Shown in pieces: positions 44,042 through 53,743 of a stretch of 64,000 nt of DNA (position 1 is the first letter of the stretch; every line of letters starts with the position of its first letter). This DNA comes from Anaerorudis cellulosivorans (lineage in GTDB: Bacteria > Bacteroidota > Bacteroidia > Bacteroidales > Dysgonomonadaceae), in the NCBI RefSeq assembly GCF_025943985.1, contig NZ_JAPCWE010000001.1, forward strand, positions 124,001 through 188,000, in the 5' to 3' direction. The notes under the pieces are model-generated. The model was not told the origin of the DNA, made no database searches, and saw nothing but the letters and a program-made list of their open reading frames with translations. A program made the translations under genes and the position numbers.

Positions 44042-46855
44042 ATGAAAAAGATATTTTATCTCATCCTTGTTTTGTTTGCCGCCGTTATGCCGATAAAGGC
44101 ACAAACACCCTCATCATCGGGCACGGGAACCATCTCGGGCAAACTTATCGATCAAACTACCAAAGAGCCGGTTGCCTTGGCCAATATCCGCATTTTGCAA
44201 CAGAAAGACAGTACGTTCGTCACCGGTCAGGCAAGCAAAAACGACGGCACTTTTTCCATTCCCGTTAAATACGGATCCTACATTGTTCACATTTCTTTTC
44301 TCGGATACAAAGACATTTATAAAAATGTTCAGGTAAGTGCCTCCGCTCCCGCGGTCCAATTGGGTACCCTTCTTTTTTATCCTTCTCAAATTGTCCTTTC
44401 CGAAGTAGTTATTGCAGCAAAAGCACCCGAAATTCGAGTCAAGGGCGATACACTGGAATTCAATGCCGACTCCTACAAAGTTACCGAAAGTGCGGTTGTG
44501 GAAGATTTACTGAAAAAAATGCCCGGCGTCGAAGTGGACAAAGACGGAAAAATCACCGTGAATGGTCGTGAGATAAAAAAAATACTGGTCGACGGAGAAG
44601 AATTTTTCAGCGACGACCCCAAAGTAGCTTCCAAAAACCTGCCGGCCAAAATGGTAGAAAGGCTGCAAGTATTGGACAGGAGATCCGAAATGGCACAAAT
44701 GACCGGCTTCGACGACGATGACGAGGAAACCGTCATCAACCTCGTGGTACGCCCGGGCATGAAAGAGGGATTGATGGGTAATGCTTTTGCCGGTTATGGA
44801 AGTAAAGACCGTTATGAAGCCAATGCAATGGTCAATTACATGAAGAACAAAAACCAATATACCTTTATCGGCGGACTTAACAATACCAACAATGCCGGAT
44901 TTTCCGATTTGGCCACAAGCATGTTTAGCGGCATGGGAGGCCGCGGAATGCGGGGTATGTTTGGTGGTCAAAGCGGTGTAACCACTTCAGGAATGGGAGG
45001 GTTCAATTTCAACACCCAATTTTCCGAAAAGCTCAAACTCGGCGGCAACTTGCGTTTCGGATCGACCAACAACGATCTCCTATCAAAAACCTACACCCAA
45101 AACTTGTTGAGCGGCGGAAATACTTTTGAAGACGAAAACGATGCATCCAACAACAAAAGCCAAAATTTCAATATGGATTTTCGTCTGGAATGGACTCCGG
45201 ATACGCTAACGCGCATCATTTTCCGTCCCAATGCGGGAATATACGATAACCGGCGCACCGAAACGGGCGACTTTCTCACCCGTAACGAAACCAACGATAC
45301 CATCAACAGCGGCGATTCGGAATATTTCTCCGAAGGAAACGGAAAAAATATCGGTGCACGTCTGGATGCCAGCCGCGAACTGGGAAAAGAAGGACGCATC
45401 CTCAGCATCCAACTCAGGGGCGGAATCAACGATTCCGAAAACAAGGGAAACAATCTTTCAAACACGTTCTATCACGGCACAAAACCCGACGATATCATCG
45501 ATCAGAAATTCACCAATACCAACAACAGCAAAAACTGGCAAGGGTATATTTCATATGTCGAGCCTATTGGAAGAAACAACTTCGTCCAACTGGCCTACCG
45601 CTACCAACAAAACCTGTCGAAATCCGACAAAGACACCCGATCTAAAGATGCCGCAGGCAATTACACGGTTCTCGACTCGGCCTACAGCAAAAGGCTCGAA
45701 AACAATTTTGTGAATCAGGAAATCGAGCTCAACTTCAAGGCACAACGAGAAAAATACGATTATACCCTCGGATTGAGTATACAACCTTCGAGCTCAAAGA
45801 GCAAAACGTTTAAAGGCGAGGAGAAAATACACGATCTCGGTCAAAATGTGGTCAATTATGCCCCTTCGGCACAATTCAATTACCGCTGGAGTCGACAGAA
45901 CAACCTGCGCATCCGTTACTTCGGCCGTACGAGTCAGCCTTCGGTAACCCAACTGTCACCGGTTGTGGATATTTCTGATCCGCTGAACATCACTTACGGA
46001 AATCCGGACTTGAAGCCTGCCTTTAACCATCAGTTAAACATCCGTTACATGAATTTTGTACCCGAAAAAAACAGCTCCATAACTTTTTTCGGTAATGGCG
46101 GATATACATTCAACGATATCGTCTCTTCCACCTTTACCGATCTTGAAACCGGGCGAAAAGAAACTACCTACCGGAATGTTGACGGTAACTGGAACGCCAA
46201 TGGCCGACTCATGCTGAATCTGCCGCTCCGAAACATCAAGTTTTCCGTTTTTTCCATGAGTTCTGCCGGTTATACCCTCTCTAACGGTTTTTCGAACAAC
46301 GAAACAAATGTAAGCCGACGCACCAATCTTGCACAAACTTTGGGACTGAACTACCGTTCGGATATTATCGATTTCGGCATCCGCGGCAACATCAGTTACA
46401 ACAACGTCAGAAACAGTTTGGAAGGTCAACAGGATCAGGAATACTTCAATTATAACGCATCGGCCAACACCACCATCTATCTGCCCTACGATTTTTCTAT
46501 CGAGAGCGATATATCGTACTATACCAATTCGGGTTATTCCGGCGGTTTTGAGCAAGAGGAGTGGCTTTGGAATGCCTCATTGCAAAAACAGCTCTTCAAA
46601 CAAAAAAACGGCACCCTGCGTTTTAAGATATACGATATCCTGCAGCAACGCAGCAACATCAGTCGAAGTGTCACCTCCAACTATATTCGGGATACAACCA
46701 CCAACACCCTTACCTCCTACTTCATGTTCCACTTTGTCTATCGCTTCAACCTCTTTAAAAATGGTGCAACACAAGCCGACATGATACCGGGAAGGGGTCC
46801 GGGTGGTGGACCCGGCAGGGGACATGGTCCTGATGGCGGACCGGGTATGTTTTAA
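44042..46855 (+). CDS. TonB-family outer-membrane protein (CarboxypepD_reg, plug, OMP_b-brl_3)
   Basis: A 937-residue protein with signal peptide MKKIFYLILVLFAAVMPIKA. A carboxypeptidase-regulatory domain lies at about 30-115 (GTISGKLIDQTTKEPVALANIRIL). A plug-like domain follows at about 120-240 (VEDLLKKMPGVEVDKDGKITVNGREIKKILVDG). The rest is a large beta-barrel of the OMP_b-brl_3 type. The C-terminal tail is rich in Gly, Pro and Arg (GRGPGGGPGRGHGPDGGPGMF without barrel character). It is not accompanied by a SusD, so it is not a classical glycan transporter; peptide or metal uptake has been suggested for relatives. A LytS/LytTR pair follows 53 bases downstream. Confidence 0.88.
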   Translation: MKKIFYLILVLFAAVMPIKAQTPSSSGTGTISGKLIDQTTKEPVALANIRILQQKDSTFVTGQASKNDGTFSIPVKYGSYIVHISFLGYKDIYKNVQVSASAPAVQLGTLLFYPSQIVLSEVVIAAKAPEIRVKGDTLEFNADSYKVTESAVVEDLLKKMPGVEVDKDGKITVNGREIKKILVDGEEFFSDDPKVASKNLPAKMVERLQVLDRRSEMAQMTGFDDDDEETVINLVVRPGMKEGLMGNAFAGYGSKDRYEANAMVNYMKNKNQYTFIGGLNNTNNAGFSDLATSMFSGMGGRGMRGMFGGQSGVTTSGMGGFNFNTQFSEKLKLGGNLRFGSTNNDLLSKTYTQNLLSGGNTFEDENDASNNKSQNFNMDFRLEWTPDTLTRIIFRPNAGIYDNRRTETGDFLTRNETNDTINSGDSEYFSEGNGKNIGARLDASRELGKEGRILSIQLRGGINDSENKGNNLSNTFYHGTKPDDIIDQKFTNTNNSKNWQGYISYVEPIGRNNFVQLAYRYQQNLSKSDKDTRSKDAAGNYTVLDSAYSKRLENNFVNQEIELNFKAQREKYDYTLGLSIQPSSSKSKTFKGEEKIHDLGQNVVNYAPSAQFNYRWSRQNNLRIRYFGRTSQPSVTQLSPVVDISDPLNITYGNPDLKPAFNHQLNIRYMNFVPEKNSSITFFGNGGYTFNDIVSSTFTDLETGRKETTYRNVDGNWNANGRLMLNLPLRNIKFSVFSMSSAGYTLSNGFSNNETNVSRRTNLAQTLGLNYRSDIIDFGIRGNISYNNVRNSLEGQQDQEYFNYNASANTTIYLPYDFSIESDISYYTNSGYSGGFEQEEWLWNASLQKQLFKQKNGTLRFKIYDILQQRSNISRSVTSNYIRDTTTNTLTSYFMFHFVYRFNLFKNGATQADMIPGRGPGGGPGRGHGPDGGPGMF

Positions 46856-46908
46856 AATAAATCATCCTTTATGCTTCGAGCATAATACTAACGATCGTTT
46901 TAGAAAAT

Positions 46909-48021
46909 ATGATAAATGAGAAAAATTTGATCACCAAGAAAGATTCCAAACGTTCCGTAGACAACATATTTATCCATATTTTGGTGTGGTTCATTGTCTT
47001 TGGTCTCCCGTTGTTTTTCTTCGACAGAAGAAACGTTTTCAGCTGGTCCAACTTCTGGCGATCTACCTCTGCCCTGTTGTGCTTCATGACGGTTTTCTAT
47101 GTCAATTATCTCTATCTCATCGATAAATTCCTTTTTCGGCGTAAAACCAAAGAATTCATTATCATCAATCTCCTGCTGATCATCGGACTGGCCTTCCTCA
47201 TGCACTTTTCCCACGAATTCATCAACAGCCTCAACCTCGACGGCCGTCCGCTGCGCCGAAGAAGAAAATCGCCTCCGCTCCTTCCCTTCATCCTCAGCAA
47301 TATGTTTTCGCTTACGTTGGTTGCAGGACTGAGCGTTGCCATTAAAATGAGTATTCACTGGGTACAGCTCGACAATGAACGCAAAGAGCTCGAAAAAGCA
47401 AAAACGGAAGCCGAGCTGCAAAACCTCAAAAACCAAATCAATCCTCATTTTCTGCTCAACACGCTCAACAACATTTATGCCCTTGTGGAATTCAATCCTG
47501 TTCGGGCACAACAAGCCATACACGATTTGAGCAAATTATTGAGGCATATTTTATACGACAACAACCAAACTTTTGTACCTTTGTCTCAGGAGGTGGACTT
47601 CATGCGGAATTACATCGACTTGATGCGTATACGGCTTCCGGACAACGTTGAGCTGACAACGCAATTCGATTTACAACCCGACAGCGACACCCGTATTGCA
47701 CCGTTGATATTTATTTCGCTCATCGAAAATGCGTTTAAACACGGCATCAGCGGCAACAAGCCCTCGTTCATTCGCATCAGCCTGTCAGAGAACCCCAACG
47801 GGATTGTGCAGTTTTCCTGCGAAAACAGCTACTTCCCCAAAAACGAATCCGACAAAAGCGGAAAAGGAATCGGGTTGACACACATGCATAAACGGTTGGA
47901 TCTGCTCTATCCCGGCCGATACATCTGGGATAAACGCATTTCGAACAACACCTATTCTACCACCCTGATTATCGACACGAAAAAAGAAAACGAAAATGAT
48001 ACTCAGCTGCTGGATCATTGA
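46909..48021 (+). CDS. LytS-type sensor histidine kinase
   Basis: A 370-residue membrane kinase. Four hydrophobic segments occur within residues 20-145, without a recognisable periplasmic domain. A coiled coil (about 148-172) leads to the His_kinase domain: phosphoacceptor His180 in NLKNQINPHFLLNTLNNIY, the N-box as SLIENAFKHGIS, and a G-box at SGKGIGLTHMHKRLDLLY. The HisKA step is of the PHFLxN type used by LytS/YehU kinases. The next gene overlaps its end by 26 bases, so sensor and regulator are translationally coupled. Confidence 0.93.
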   Translation: MINEKNLITKKDSKRSVDNIFIHILVWFIVFGLPLFFFDRRNVFSWSNFWRSTSALLCFMTVFYVNYLYLIDKFLFRRKTKEFIIINLLLIIGLAFLMHFSHEFINSLNLDGRPLRRRRKSPPLLPFILSNMFSLTLVAGLSVAIKMSIHWVQLDNERKELEKAKTEAELQNLKNQINPHFLLNTLNNIYALVEFNPVRAQQAIHDLSKLLRHILYDNNQTFVPLSQEVDFMRNYIDLMRIRLPDNVELTTQFDLQPDSDTRIAPLIFISLIENAFKHGISGNKPSFIRISLSENPNGIVQFSCENSYFPKNESDKSGKGIGLTHMHKRLDLLYPGRYIWDKRISNNTYSTTLIIDTKKENENDTQLLDH

Positions 48022-48712
48022 CGACGAACCTCTTGCACTCGACCTGTTGGAATCGTACGTGCAAAAAACCCCGTTTCTCAAACTCACGGGGAAATATTCG
48101 AGTGCGTTGACAGCCATGCATGACCTCGAAAATCAAGCGGTCGATGTCATCTTTCTCGATATCCAGATGCCTGAACTGGACGGCCTCGAATTCTCACAAC
48201 TTATCAACCCCCAAACACGGATTATTTTTACCACCGCTTTCAGCGAATATGCGGTCGAAGGCTACAAAGTGAATGCACTCGATTATTTATTGAAACCCAT
48301 TTCGTATGCCGACTTCCTCGCTTCTGCAAAAAAAGCACTGAATTGGTTCGACATGGCCAAAAAAGCAGCTCAAAGCGAAGAAAAAGAAAAAGAAAGAACC
48401 GGCCTGTTCGTAAAATCGGAATACAAGCTGGTTCAAGTACTCTTCGACGACATTCTCTACATCGAAGGGTTGAAAGATTACATTAAAATCTACGTAAAAA
48501 ACGAGACACGCCCCATCATCACCCTCATGAGCTTAAAAAACATGGAAGACACCTTGCCCTCCGACCGGTTTCTGCGGGTGCACCGTTCGTATATCGTACA
48601 AAAAAACAAAATCGAGAACATCAACAAAAACCGTATCACCATTGCCGGCCATGAAATATCCATCGGCGAAACCTACCGACAAAATCTCATGGATGAGATC
48701 GGCAAAGGCTGA
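47996..48712 (+). CDS. LytTR-family response regulator
   Basis: A 238-residue regulator: receiver domain at 1-120 with acidic pocket DDE at residues 9-11, phosphoacceptor Asp55 in VIFLDIQMPELDG, and the late lysine in LLKPIS. A LytTR DNA-binding domain covers about 140-235 (LFVKSEYKLVQVLFDDILYIEG, FLRVHRSYIVQKNKIENI). It is the partner of the upstream LytS kinase; together they probably control the adjacent outer-membrane receptor gene. It ends 12 bases before the convergent GH2 gene. Confidence 0.93.
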   Translation: MILSCWIIDDEPLALDLLESYVQKTPFLKLTGKYSSALTAMHDLENQAVDVIFLDIQMPELDGLEFSQLINPQTRIIFTTAFSEYAVEGYKVNALDYLLKPISYADFLASAKKALNWFDMAKKAAQSEEKEKERTGLFVKSEYKLVQVLFDDILYIEGLKDYIKIYVKNETRPIITLMSLKNMEDTLPSDRFLRVHRSYIVQKNKIENINKNRITIAGHEISIGETYRQNLMDEIGKG

Positions 48713-48724
48713 TTTCTCCCCTCG

Positions 48725-51229
48725 TCACCTGAATTCAACCGTTGTTTCTGCCGGAATCAACCAAGGTGCGGTAAACCTTGCTTTAATTTCTCCGGGATCA
48801 GCACCTTCATATTTGATGTAAGCCACTATCCTTCCATGAAATACACGATGCTTGTTATCGGTATAATCGCTCATATCCGTATTGTTGCTTGCTTCCATCC
48901 CTAACAAACGCGCATTTCCGGAAAGATGACACGTAATCTCATCATCCGAAATCATCACCGGAAAACCATCTTCGTCAACCACTTGAAGAATAATTCGGGC
49001 AATGCCTTCTTCCCGATCCACACGCTGCTCATCCTTTATAATTTTAAGAGCATGAGGCCTTTTCGAAGTGCGGATCTCGTAAGTGCTTATTTCGTTATTA
49101 TTGGTATCCAAACCAATAACTTTCAACATACCGGGTTCATAAGGGATATCCCAATAGATAATACCCGTTTCATCGTTATAATCTTGCACCGCGCCGATCT
49201 CCCTGTCGTTAAGCATCAGTTTGGCCTTTGCGGCATTGGTATAACATACCACCCGTATGATTTGCCCTTCCTCATAATTCCAGATCGGCCAAGCATCCAT
49301 CGATGGCGTTTTCTCTACAAAATCTGCGTTTTTCTCTGCTTCAAGCTGAGACCAAACGTCAATCAGCCGATTTTTTCCACCTTTACCGGGAGTAGGATAG
49401 GTGCCCAGATAAGCCATCGGCTTATCCGACCAAAGCGATTGACGGAAATATCCTCTTGGTTTGATAGACCCTCCAAAATCGATCAATCCGGAATAAAATC
49501 CCCGTGAAGGCCAAGGTCCTGATTCACCCAGATAATCGATCCCGGTCCATAGGAATTGACCGAAAATGAACTCCTTGTCGCGGACTGCTTTCCATGCACT
49601 CATATCGTGTCGGTTTTCACTGCCGAATATCACTCTGTCGGGATATTTTTTGTGATCGACATCATACCTGCTTTCCGTATAATTGTACCCCGTTATGTCC
49701 AAAACAAAAGGATATTCGGTTTCATTCGACATGGCCACACCCGCCAAACCGGCAGTAGTAGGACGCGAGCCATCATATCTTTTTACCACTTTAACCAACC
49801 GTTTGGCAATCTCACCCAATCGCCGAGCATCGGGTGCATCTTTTTTGTATCCGCCGAAAATCGGCTGGGTGAAACCGGTATCGGCACCTCCGTCAAGAAC
49901 AGGATGCGAATACGGATCGTTGGGATAATCGACTTCATTACCGATACTCCAGGCAAAAATAGAAATATGATTCCGATCACGAAGCACCATATCGGCCAAA
50001 TCGCGTTCACCCCATTCCTCAAAAAAATCATACGATCCGTCAAATCCCGGAGTGCCCACATTCCATCCTTCGATCCATTTGCGTTTGGGAAATTCCCATT
50101 CGTCAAAAGCTTCATCCATCACCAAAAATCCCATTTCATCACATAAATCGTATAAATCGGGAGACTGCGGATTATGACTGGTGCGTATGGCATTACAGCC
50201 GATCTCTTTGAGCCTTAACAAACGCTGCCGCCAAACGTCCTTGGGAACTGCTGCTCCCAACACGCCGGCGTCGTGATGCAGACATACGCCTTTCACTTTC
50301 ATCCACTCTCCATTAAGCGCAAACCCCTTATCCGGATCGAAAGTATAACTTCGAAAACCTGTTTTAGTAACCGAAGAATCGATTTCTTCGCCATTTCTCA
50401 GAAGTGTTGTCTTAAGCGTATACAAATACGGTCGGTCAATGCTCCATAAATGAGGTTTTGAAACGGAGAGAGCAATTGAAAGCGTTGAATTTTCACCTGC
50501 GGCAATCGATAAGTTGTTCTTCCGTACGGTCACGATTTTACCCTGACTGTCAAACAGTTCGTTCACGACCGTTAAATTCTCCTTATTTTCTCTTCCGTTG
50601 GTCACCTCAATTTCGACTTGTAAAATTCCTTTTTTAACATTAGATTCCGAAGGATAAGCATACACACCCCATTGTGCAATATGTACAGGATTTGCATAAA
50701 TCAACCACACGTTGCGGTAGATACCCGAACCGGTGTACCATCTCGAGTCGGCCGCGCGACTGTGATCTACCCATACCGCAACCACATTTTCCTGACCATA
50801 TTTAATATAAGGGGTAGCATCATACAAAAAAGAAATGTAACCGTTTGGGCGTTTACCCAGCAGGTGACCGTTAAGGTACACCTCACTTCGGTTGTAAATG
50901 CCTTCGAAATAGAGATAAACTTTCTCACCCGACTTCTCGGCAGGAATAGTCATGCTTTTGCGGTACCATCCGATTCCTCCGGGAAGATACCCCATACAAC
51001 TGGCATGAGTAGGACTTAATGGCTGGCGAATGCTCCAGTCGTGCGGCAACTCGACCCTCTGCCATCCGTTGTCATTAAAATTCTCTTCTTTCGCTGCAGG
51101 AAGATCCTTCAAAATAAATTTCCAATTTTCATTCATTTTCTCGGCTTTGCCAAATCCACATTGAGCAGCAGAGTTTCCAACATATAAAAACAAAAAAGAG
51201 AGAAAAAAGAAATGTTTGATTTTTATCAT
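48725..51229 (-). CDS. Glycoside hydrolase family 2 (beta-galactosidase-like)
   Basis: An 834-residue secreted enzyme with signal peptide ending VGNSAAQ. GH2 layout: sugar-binding domain with ELPHDWSIRQPLS and GIGWYRKSM, an Ig-like sandwich, then the TIM barrel. The acid/base is Glu432 in SIGNEVDYPN and the nucleophile is probably Glu538 in FGSENRHD. The motif NAIRTSHNPQSPDLYDLCDEMGF is typical. A C-terminal DUF4982-like and an Ig-like domain follow. It is the last gene of the minus-strand PUL. Beta-galactosidase is the first guess; beta-glucuronidase is a possible alternative in GH2. Confidence 0.88.
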   Translation of the reverse strand: MIKIKHFFFLSFLFLYVGNSAAQCGFGKAEKMNENWKFILKDLPAAKEENFNDNGWQRVELPHDWSIRQPLSPTHASCMGYLPGGIGWYRKSMTIPAEKSGEKVYLYFEGIYNRSEVYLNGHLLGKRPNGYISFLYDATPYIKYGQENVVAVWVDHSRAADSRWYTGSGIYRNVWLIYANPVHIAQWGVYAYPSESNVKKGILQVEIEVTNGRENKENLTVVNELFDSQGKIVTVRKNNLSIAAGENSTLSIALSVSKPHLWSIDRPYLYTLKTTLLRNGEEIDSSVTKTGFRSYTFDPDKGFALNGEWMKVKGVCLHHDAGVLGAAVPKDVWRQRLLRLKEIGCNAIRTSHNPQSPDLYDLCDEMGFLVMDEAFDEWEFPKRKWIEGWNVGTPGFDGSYDFFEEWGERDLADMVLRDRNHISIFAWSIGNEVDYPNDPYSHPVLDGGADTGFTQPIFGGYKKDAPDARRLGEIAKRLVKVVKRYDGSRPTTAGLAGVAMSNETEYPFVLDITGYNYTESRYDVDHKKYPDRVIFGSENRHDMSAWKAVRDKEFIFGQFLWTGIDYLGESGPWPSRGFYSGLIDFGGSIKPRGYFRQSLWSDKPMAYLGTYPTPGKGGKNRLIDVWSQLEAEKNADFVEKTPSMDAWPIWNYEEGQIIRVVCYTNAAKAKLMLNDREIGAVQDYNDETGIIYWDIPYEPGMLKVIGLDTNNNEISTYEIRTSKRPHALKIIKDEQRVDREEGIARIILQVVDEDGFPVMISDDEITCHLSGNARLLGMEASNNTDMSDYTDNKHRVFHGRIVAYIKYEGADPGEIKARFTAPWLIPAETTVEFR

Positions 51230-51271
51230 TTGGTTCCTATTATTTTGTGTTTTGTATATTCCTTAACTTGT

Positions 51272-52402
51272 TTATTTATTTTTGCTTTGCAAGTAACGCA
51301 CCATCTCACAAGATGCCAAGAGAAAAGCTCCGACACCGAAATTGGCTGTCGAATGGGCATCAACCACCTGACCCGGAATTGCTTTTTCTCCAATCGGTTG
51401 CACATACCCTACTCTTCCATCGGGCTGAAGCGCCGTATTCTGCAGATAATCCCACGATTTTTTTATTACAGGTTCATATTTTCCCATATCCAAATAACCA
51501 TTATTCATTCCCCACAAAAAAGCGTACGCAAAAAAAGCTGTACCACTCGTTTCCGGTCCCGGTGCATGTTCGGGATCAAGCAAACTGCGTGTCCAATACC
51601 CTTGAGGCTGTTGGCAAGCAGCCAATGCTTCAGCCATCGACCGAAACCGTTCGATATACACAGCGCGATGTGGGTCGGTCTTTGGCAAATCCCGCAAGAC
51701 CCTGGCAAAAGCAGCAAAAACCCAACCGTTACCACGCGACCAAAAATCTTTTTTCCCGTTAACCGTTTTATGCTTCGGGTACACATATTTGGCATCACGG
51801 TAATACAATTTTTCTTCTTTATCATACATCAGGCTGTCGGCATAACTCCAATATTCGTATAATTTTTCCGGATAAAGCGGATTACCGGTAACCACATGCA
51901 ACTTGGTCATCACCGGCATCACCATATACAAACCGTCAGCCCACCACCAGTAATCTCGCCTGTTTGTACTCATCTGATATTCCATCACCTCACGAGCTCG
52001 TGCAATTTTATACGGTTTCGGATCTATCCGATAGAGATCGACATAGGTCTGAAAACACACCTGATGATCACCAAAAAGCACATATTCGTCCGTTTCTCCA
52101 TAGGTATATTTCCATGCCTCTTTATCGTCCGATTTGGCCCCCTTCCATTCGTTGTATTCGGCCCATCTCAAAGAATAATCGAGATAAGGCGGGTTTTTCG
52201 TCAAAAAATAAGCTTCCATGTTTCCTGTATGATAAGCGGCATTATCCCAAAAAGTATTCACCTTAGGCAAATGGTTTTTTTGCCAATAATCATTAACTTT
52301 CCAAATGATTTTCAACACTTCATCCGCTTCCGCTTGGGATTGACCATAAGTGGATAAAAAAATGAAAAATAAAGTCGAAATTGTAACACTTAATCTTCTC
52401 AT
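51272..52402 (-). CDS. GH105/GH88-type unsaturated uronyl hydrolase
   Basis: A 376-residue secreted (alpha/alpha)6-barrel protein with signal peptide ending STYGQSQA. Motifs typical of unsaturated glucuronyl/galacturonyl hydrolases are WWWADGLYMVMPV with the presumed catalytic aspartate, KDFWSRGNGWVFAAFARVL, and YWTRSLLDPEHAPGPETSGTAFFAYA. It removes 4,5-unsaturated uronic acids left by polysaccharide lyases. The pairing with the neighbouring propeller protein, itself lyase-like, therefore makes sense. It is 42 bases upstream of the GH2 gene and 12 bases downstream of the BNR-4 gene. Confidence 0.88.
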   Translation of the reverse strand: MRRLSVTISTLFFIFLSTYGQSQAEADEVLKIIWKVNDYWQKNHLPKVNTFWDNAAYHTGNMEAYFLTKNPPYLDYSLRWAEYNEWKGAKSDDKEAWKYTYGETDEYVLFGDHQVCFQTYVDLYRIDPKPYKIARAREVMEYQMSTNRRDYWWWADGLYMVMPVMTKLHVVTGNPLYPEKLYEYWSYADSLMYDKEEKLYYRDAKYVYPKHKTVNGKKDFWSRGNGWVFAAFARVLRDLPKTDPHRAVYIERFRSMAEALAACQQPQGYWTRSLLDPEHAPGPETSGTAFFAYAFLWGMNNGYLDMGKYEPVIKKSWDYLQNTALQPDGRVGYVQPIGEKAIPGQVVDAHSTANFGVGAFLLASCEMVRYLQSKNK

Positions 52403-52414
52403 ATTGCATTGCTT

Positions 52415-53710
52415 TTATTTTTCTGCTTCTAAAATATATACAGGTTGGGGTGACAATAAGCCGGTCTTTTCACCATCTCCCTGGTCAGTATGTTGTACAA
52501 ATAGATGCAGCTTATGTTCTTCTCTCCACAATTCCGTATCATAGGTCGGTTCCCAGGCACCAACCGAAAAATCGGTCAAATCCCGCATTTTCCAAATCCC
52601 CTTTTCAAGATCCCGTGTCGATGCCAATGAAACTTTATCTCCCCGTTCCTCATCCCTGAAAATATAATAGAGGTTATTCTTTCCGCGCTCATTATCAATA
52701 ACAAGTTGAGGTCGCGATATGGGAATTCTCTTGGTTCCCCCTCCCTTCAACGTAAAAGGCGTTTTGCGCTTGGAAACCTGCTGCATATGCCATGTTTCTC
52801 CATCGAACCAAACCAGGCGATATTGCGGAACGGTACTTTCTCGATCGCGCCAATAGGTAGCTATATAGGGATTGCCGTTCTCATCGGCATACATGCCGGT
52901 CTGATTGATCAGCTCGCTGTCTTGCGGAATATACCATACGTACTCAGCATTCTCGGCAGTAATGGGAAGCCGGTATTTTTCTCCATCCGATTTTTCCCAC
53001 GTCGCACCGCCATCGCGCGATCGCGCATAACACAAATCGTGATTGGTGGCCACATCCGGCGTCTCGCGCCATACCCATGAGAGATGAATCGTGTTGGCAT
53101 TATCCACATACAATTGCCAATAGGCATTCCGCTCATTTTCTCCGTCGATCAACACATCCTGCACCCGATGCCATTTTTTTGTCTTCACATCGTACCGGTT
53201 CACAATCAGGTTTCCCCGACCTGAGCCACCCGATCGGTAAACAAAGATCAAATCGCCATTCGTCAGCCGATAAAATTCGGGATAAGTCACTTCTGTTTCA
53301 TCTCTTCCTACCATCATTTCCTTATTCCCCAGTATCAATGATCCCGGTCTGAGACTTCTACAATAGTTTAGCGAACTTCCGTGATGATTAAAAGCCACAT
53401 GCAAAAAACCCTCGCTATCCACCATGATACTGATCACGTTATGCGCATCCTTGCAGTTGCCTTTATACTGCGAAAGATAAAATGTCCATTGGGTACTCCC
53501 AAGTTCTCTCTTCCCCAATGTTAAATACCCGTTTTCATCATAAAAAGCAATATATTGAATACCATTATGGGTAACGATCGAATTTTTACGAAAAATTGCT
53601 GTATTAACAGAAGTTTGACTGTATCCCTGTTTTCCTGTAGGAACCAACTTTTGAGGATATCCGGTCACGCCGATCAAAAACAAAAACAAAAAAAGAAGAG
53701 TACGTCGCAT
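52415..53710 (-). CDS. BNR-4 repeat propeller protein, putative polysaccharide lyase (PL27/PL24/PL25-like)
   Basis: A 431-residue secreted protein with signal segment FLFLFLIGVTGYPQ. It is a predicted seven-bladed propeller of the BNR-4 type. The stretch DAHNVISIMVDSEGFLHVAFNHHGSSLNYCRS is the hallmark containing candidate catalytic histidines. SWVWRETPDVATNHDLCYARSRDGGATW is a classic BNR blade. Lyases PL24, PL25 (ulvan) and PL27 (rhamnose-glucuronate cap of arabinogalactan) are of this kind. Given the GH16-GH43_24-like neighbour, the PL27-like option fits best, but this is inference. It is co-transcribed with the following GH105. Confidence 0.75.
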   Translation of the reverse strand: MRRTLLFLFLFLIGVTGYPQKLVPTGKQGYSQTSVNTAIFRKNSIVTHNGIQYIAFYDENGYLTLGKRELGSTQWTFYLSQYKGNCKDAHNVISIMVDSEGFLHVAFNHHGSSLNYCRSLRPGSLILGNKEMMVGRDETEVTYPEFYRLTNGDLIFVYRSGGSGRGNLIVNRYDVKTKKWHRVQDVLIDGENERNAYWQLYVDNANTIHLSWVWRETPDVATNHDLCYARSRDGGATWEKSDGEKYRLPITAENAEYVWYIPQDSELINQTGMYADENGNPYIATYWRDRESTVPQYRLVWFDGETWHMQQVSKRKTPFTLKGGGTKRIPISRPQLVIDNERGKNNLYYIFRDEERGDKVSLASTRDLEKGIWKMRDLTDFSVGAWEPTYDTELWREEHKLHLFVQHTDQGDGEKTGLLSPQPVYILEAEK

Positions 53711-53743
53711 TAAATCCTTTTATAAGTAAATTGACACGAATAA

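Noticed and set aside
46856-46890. Hairpin TTATGC/GCATAA behind the OMP_b-brl_3 gene as a terminator
   Set aside because: The 6-bp stem has no following T-run, and the kinase gene starts immediately after; at most it is a processing site.
46900-47523. A 207-codon minus-strand open frame
   Set aside because: Antisense to the LytS kinase; charged low-complexity translation and no family features.
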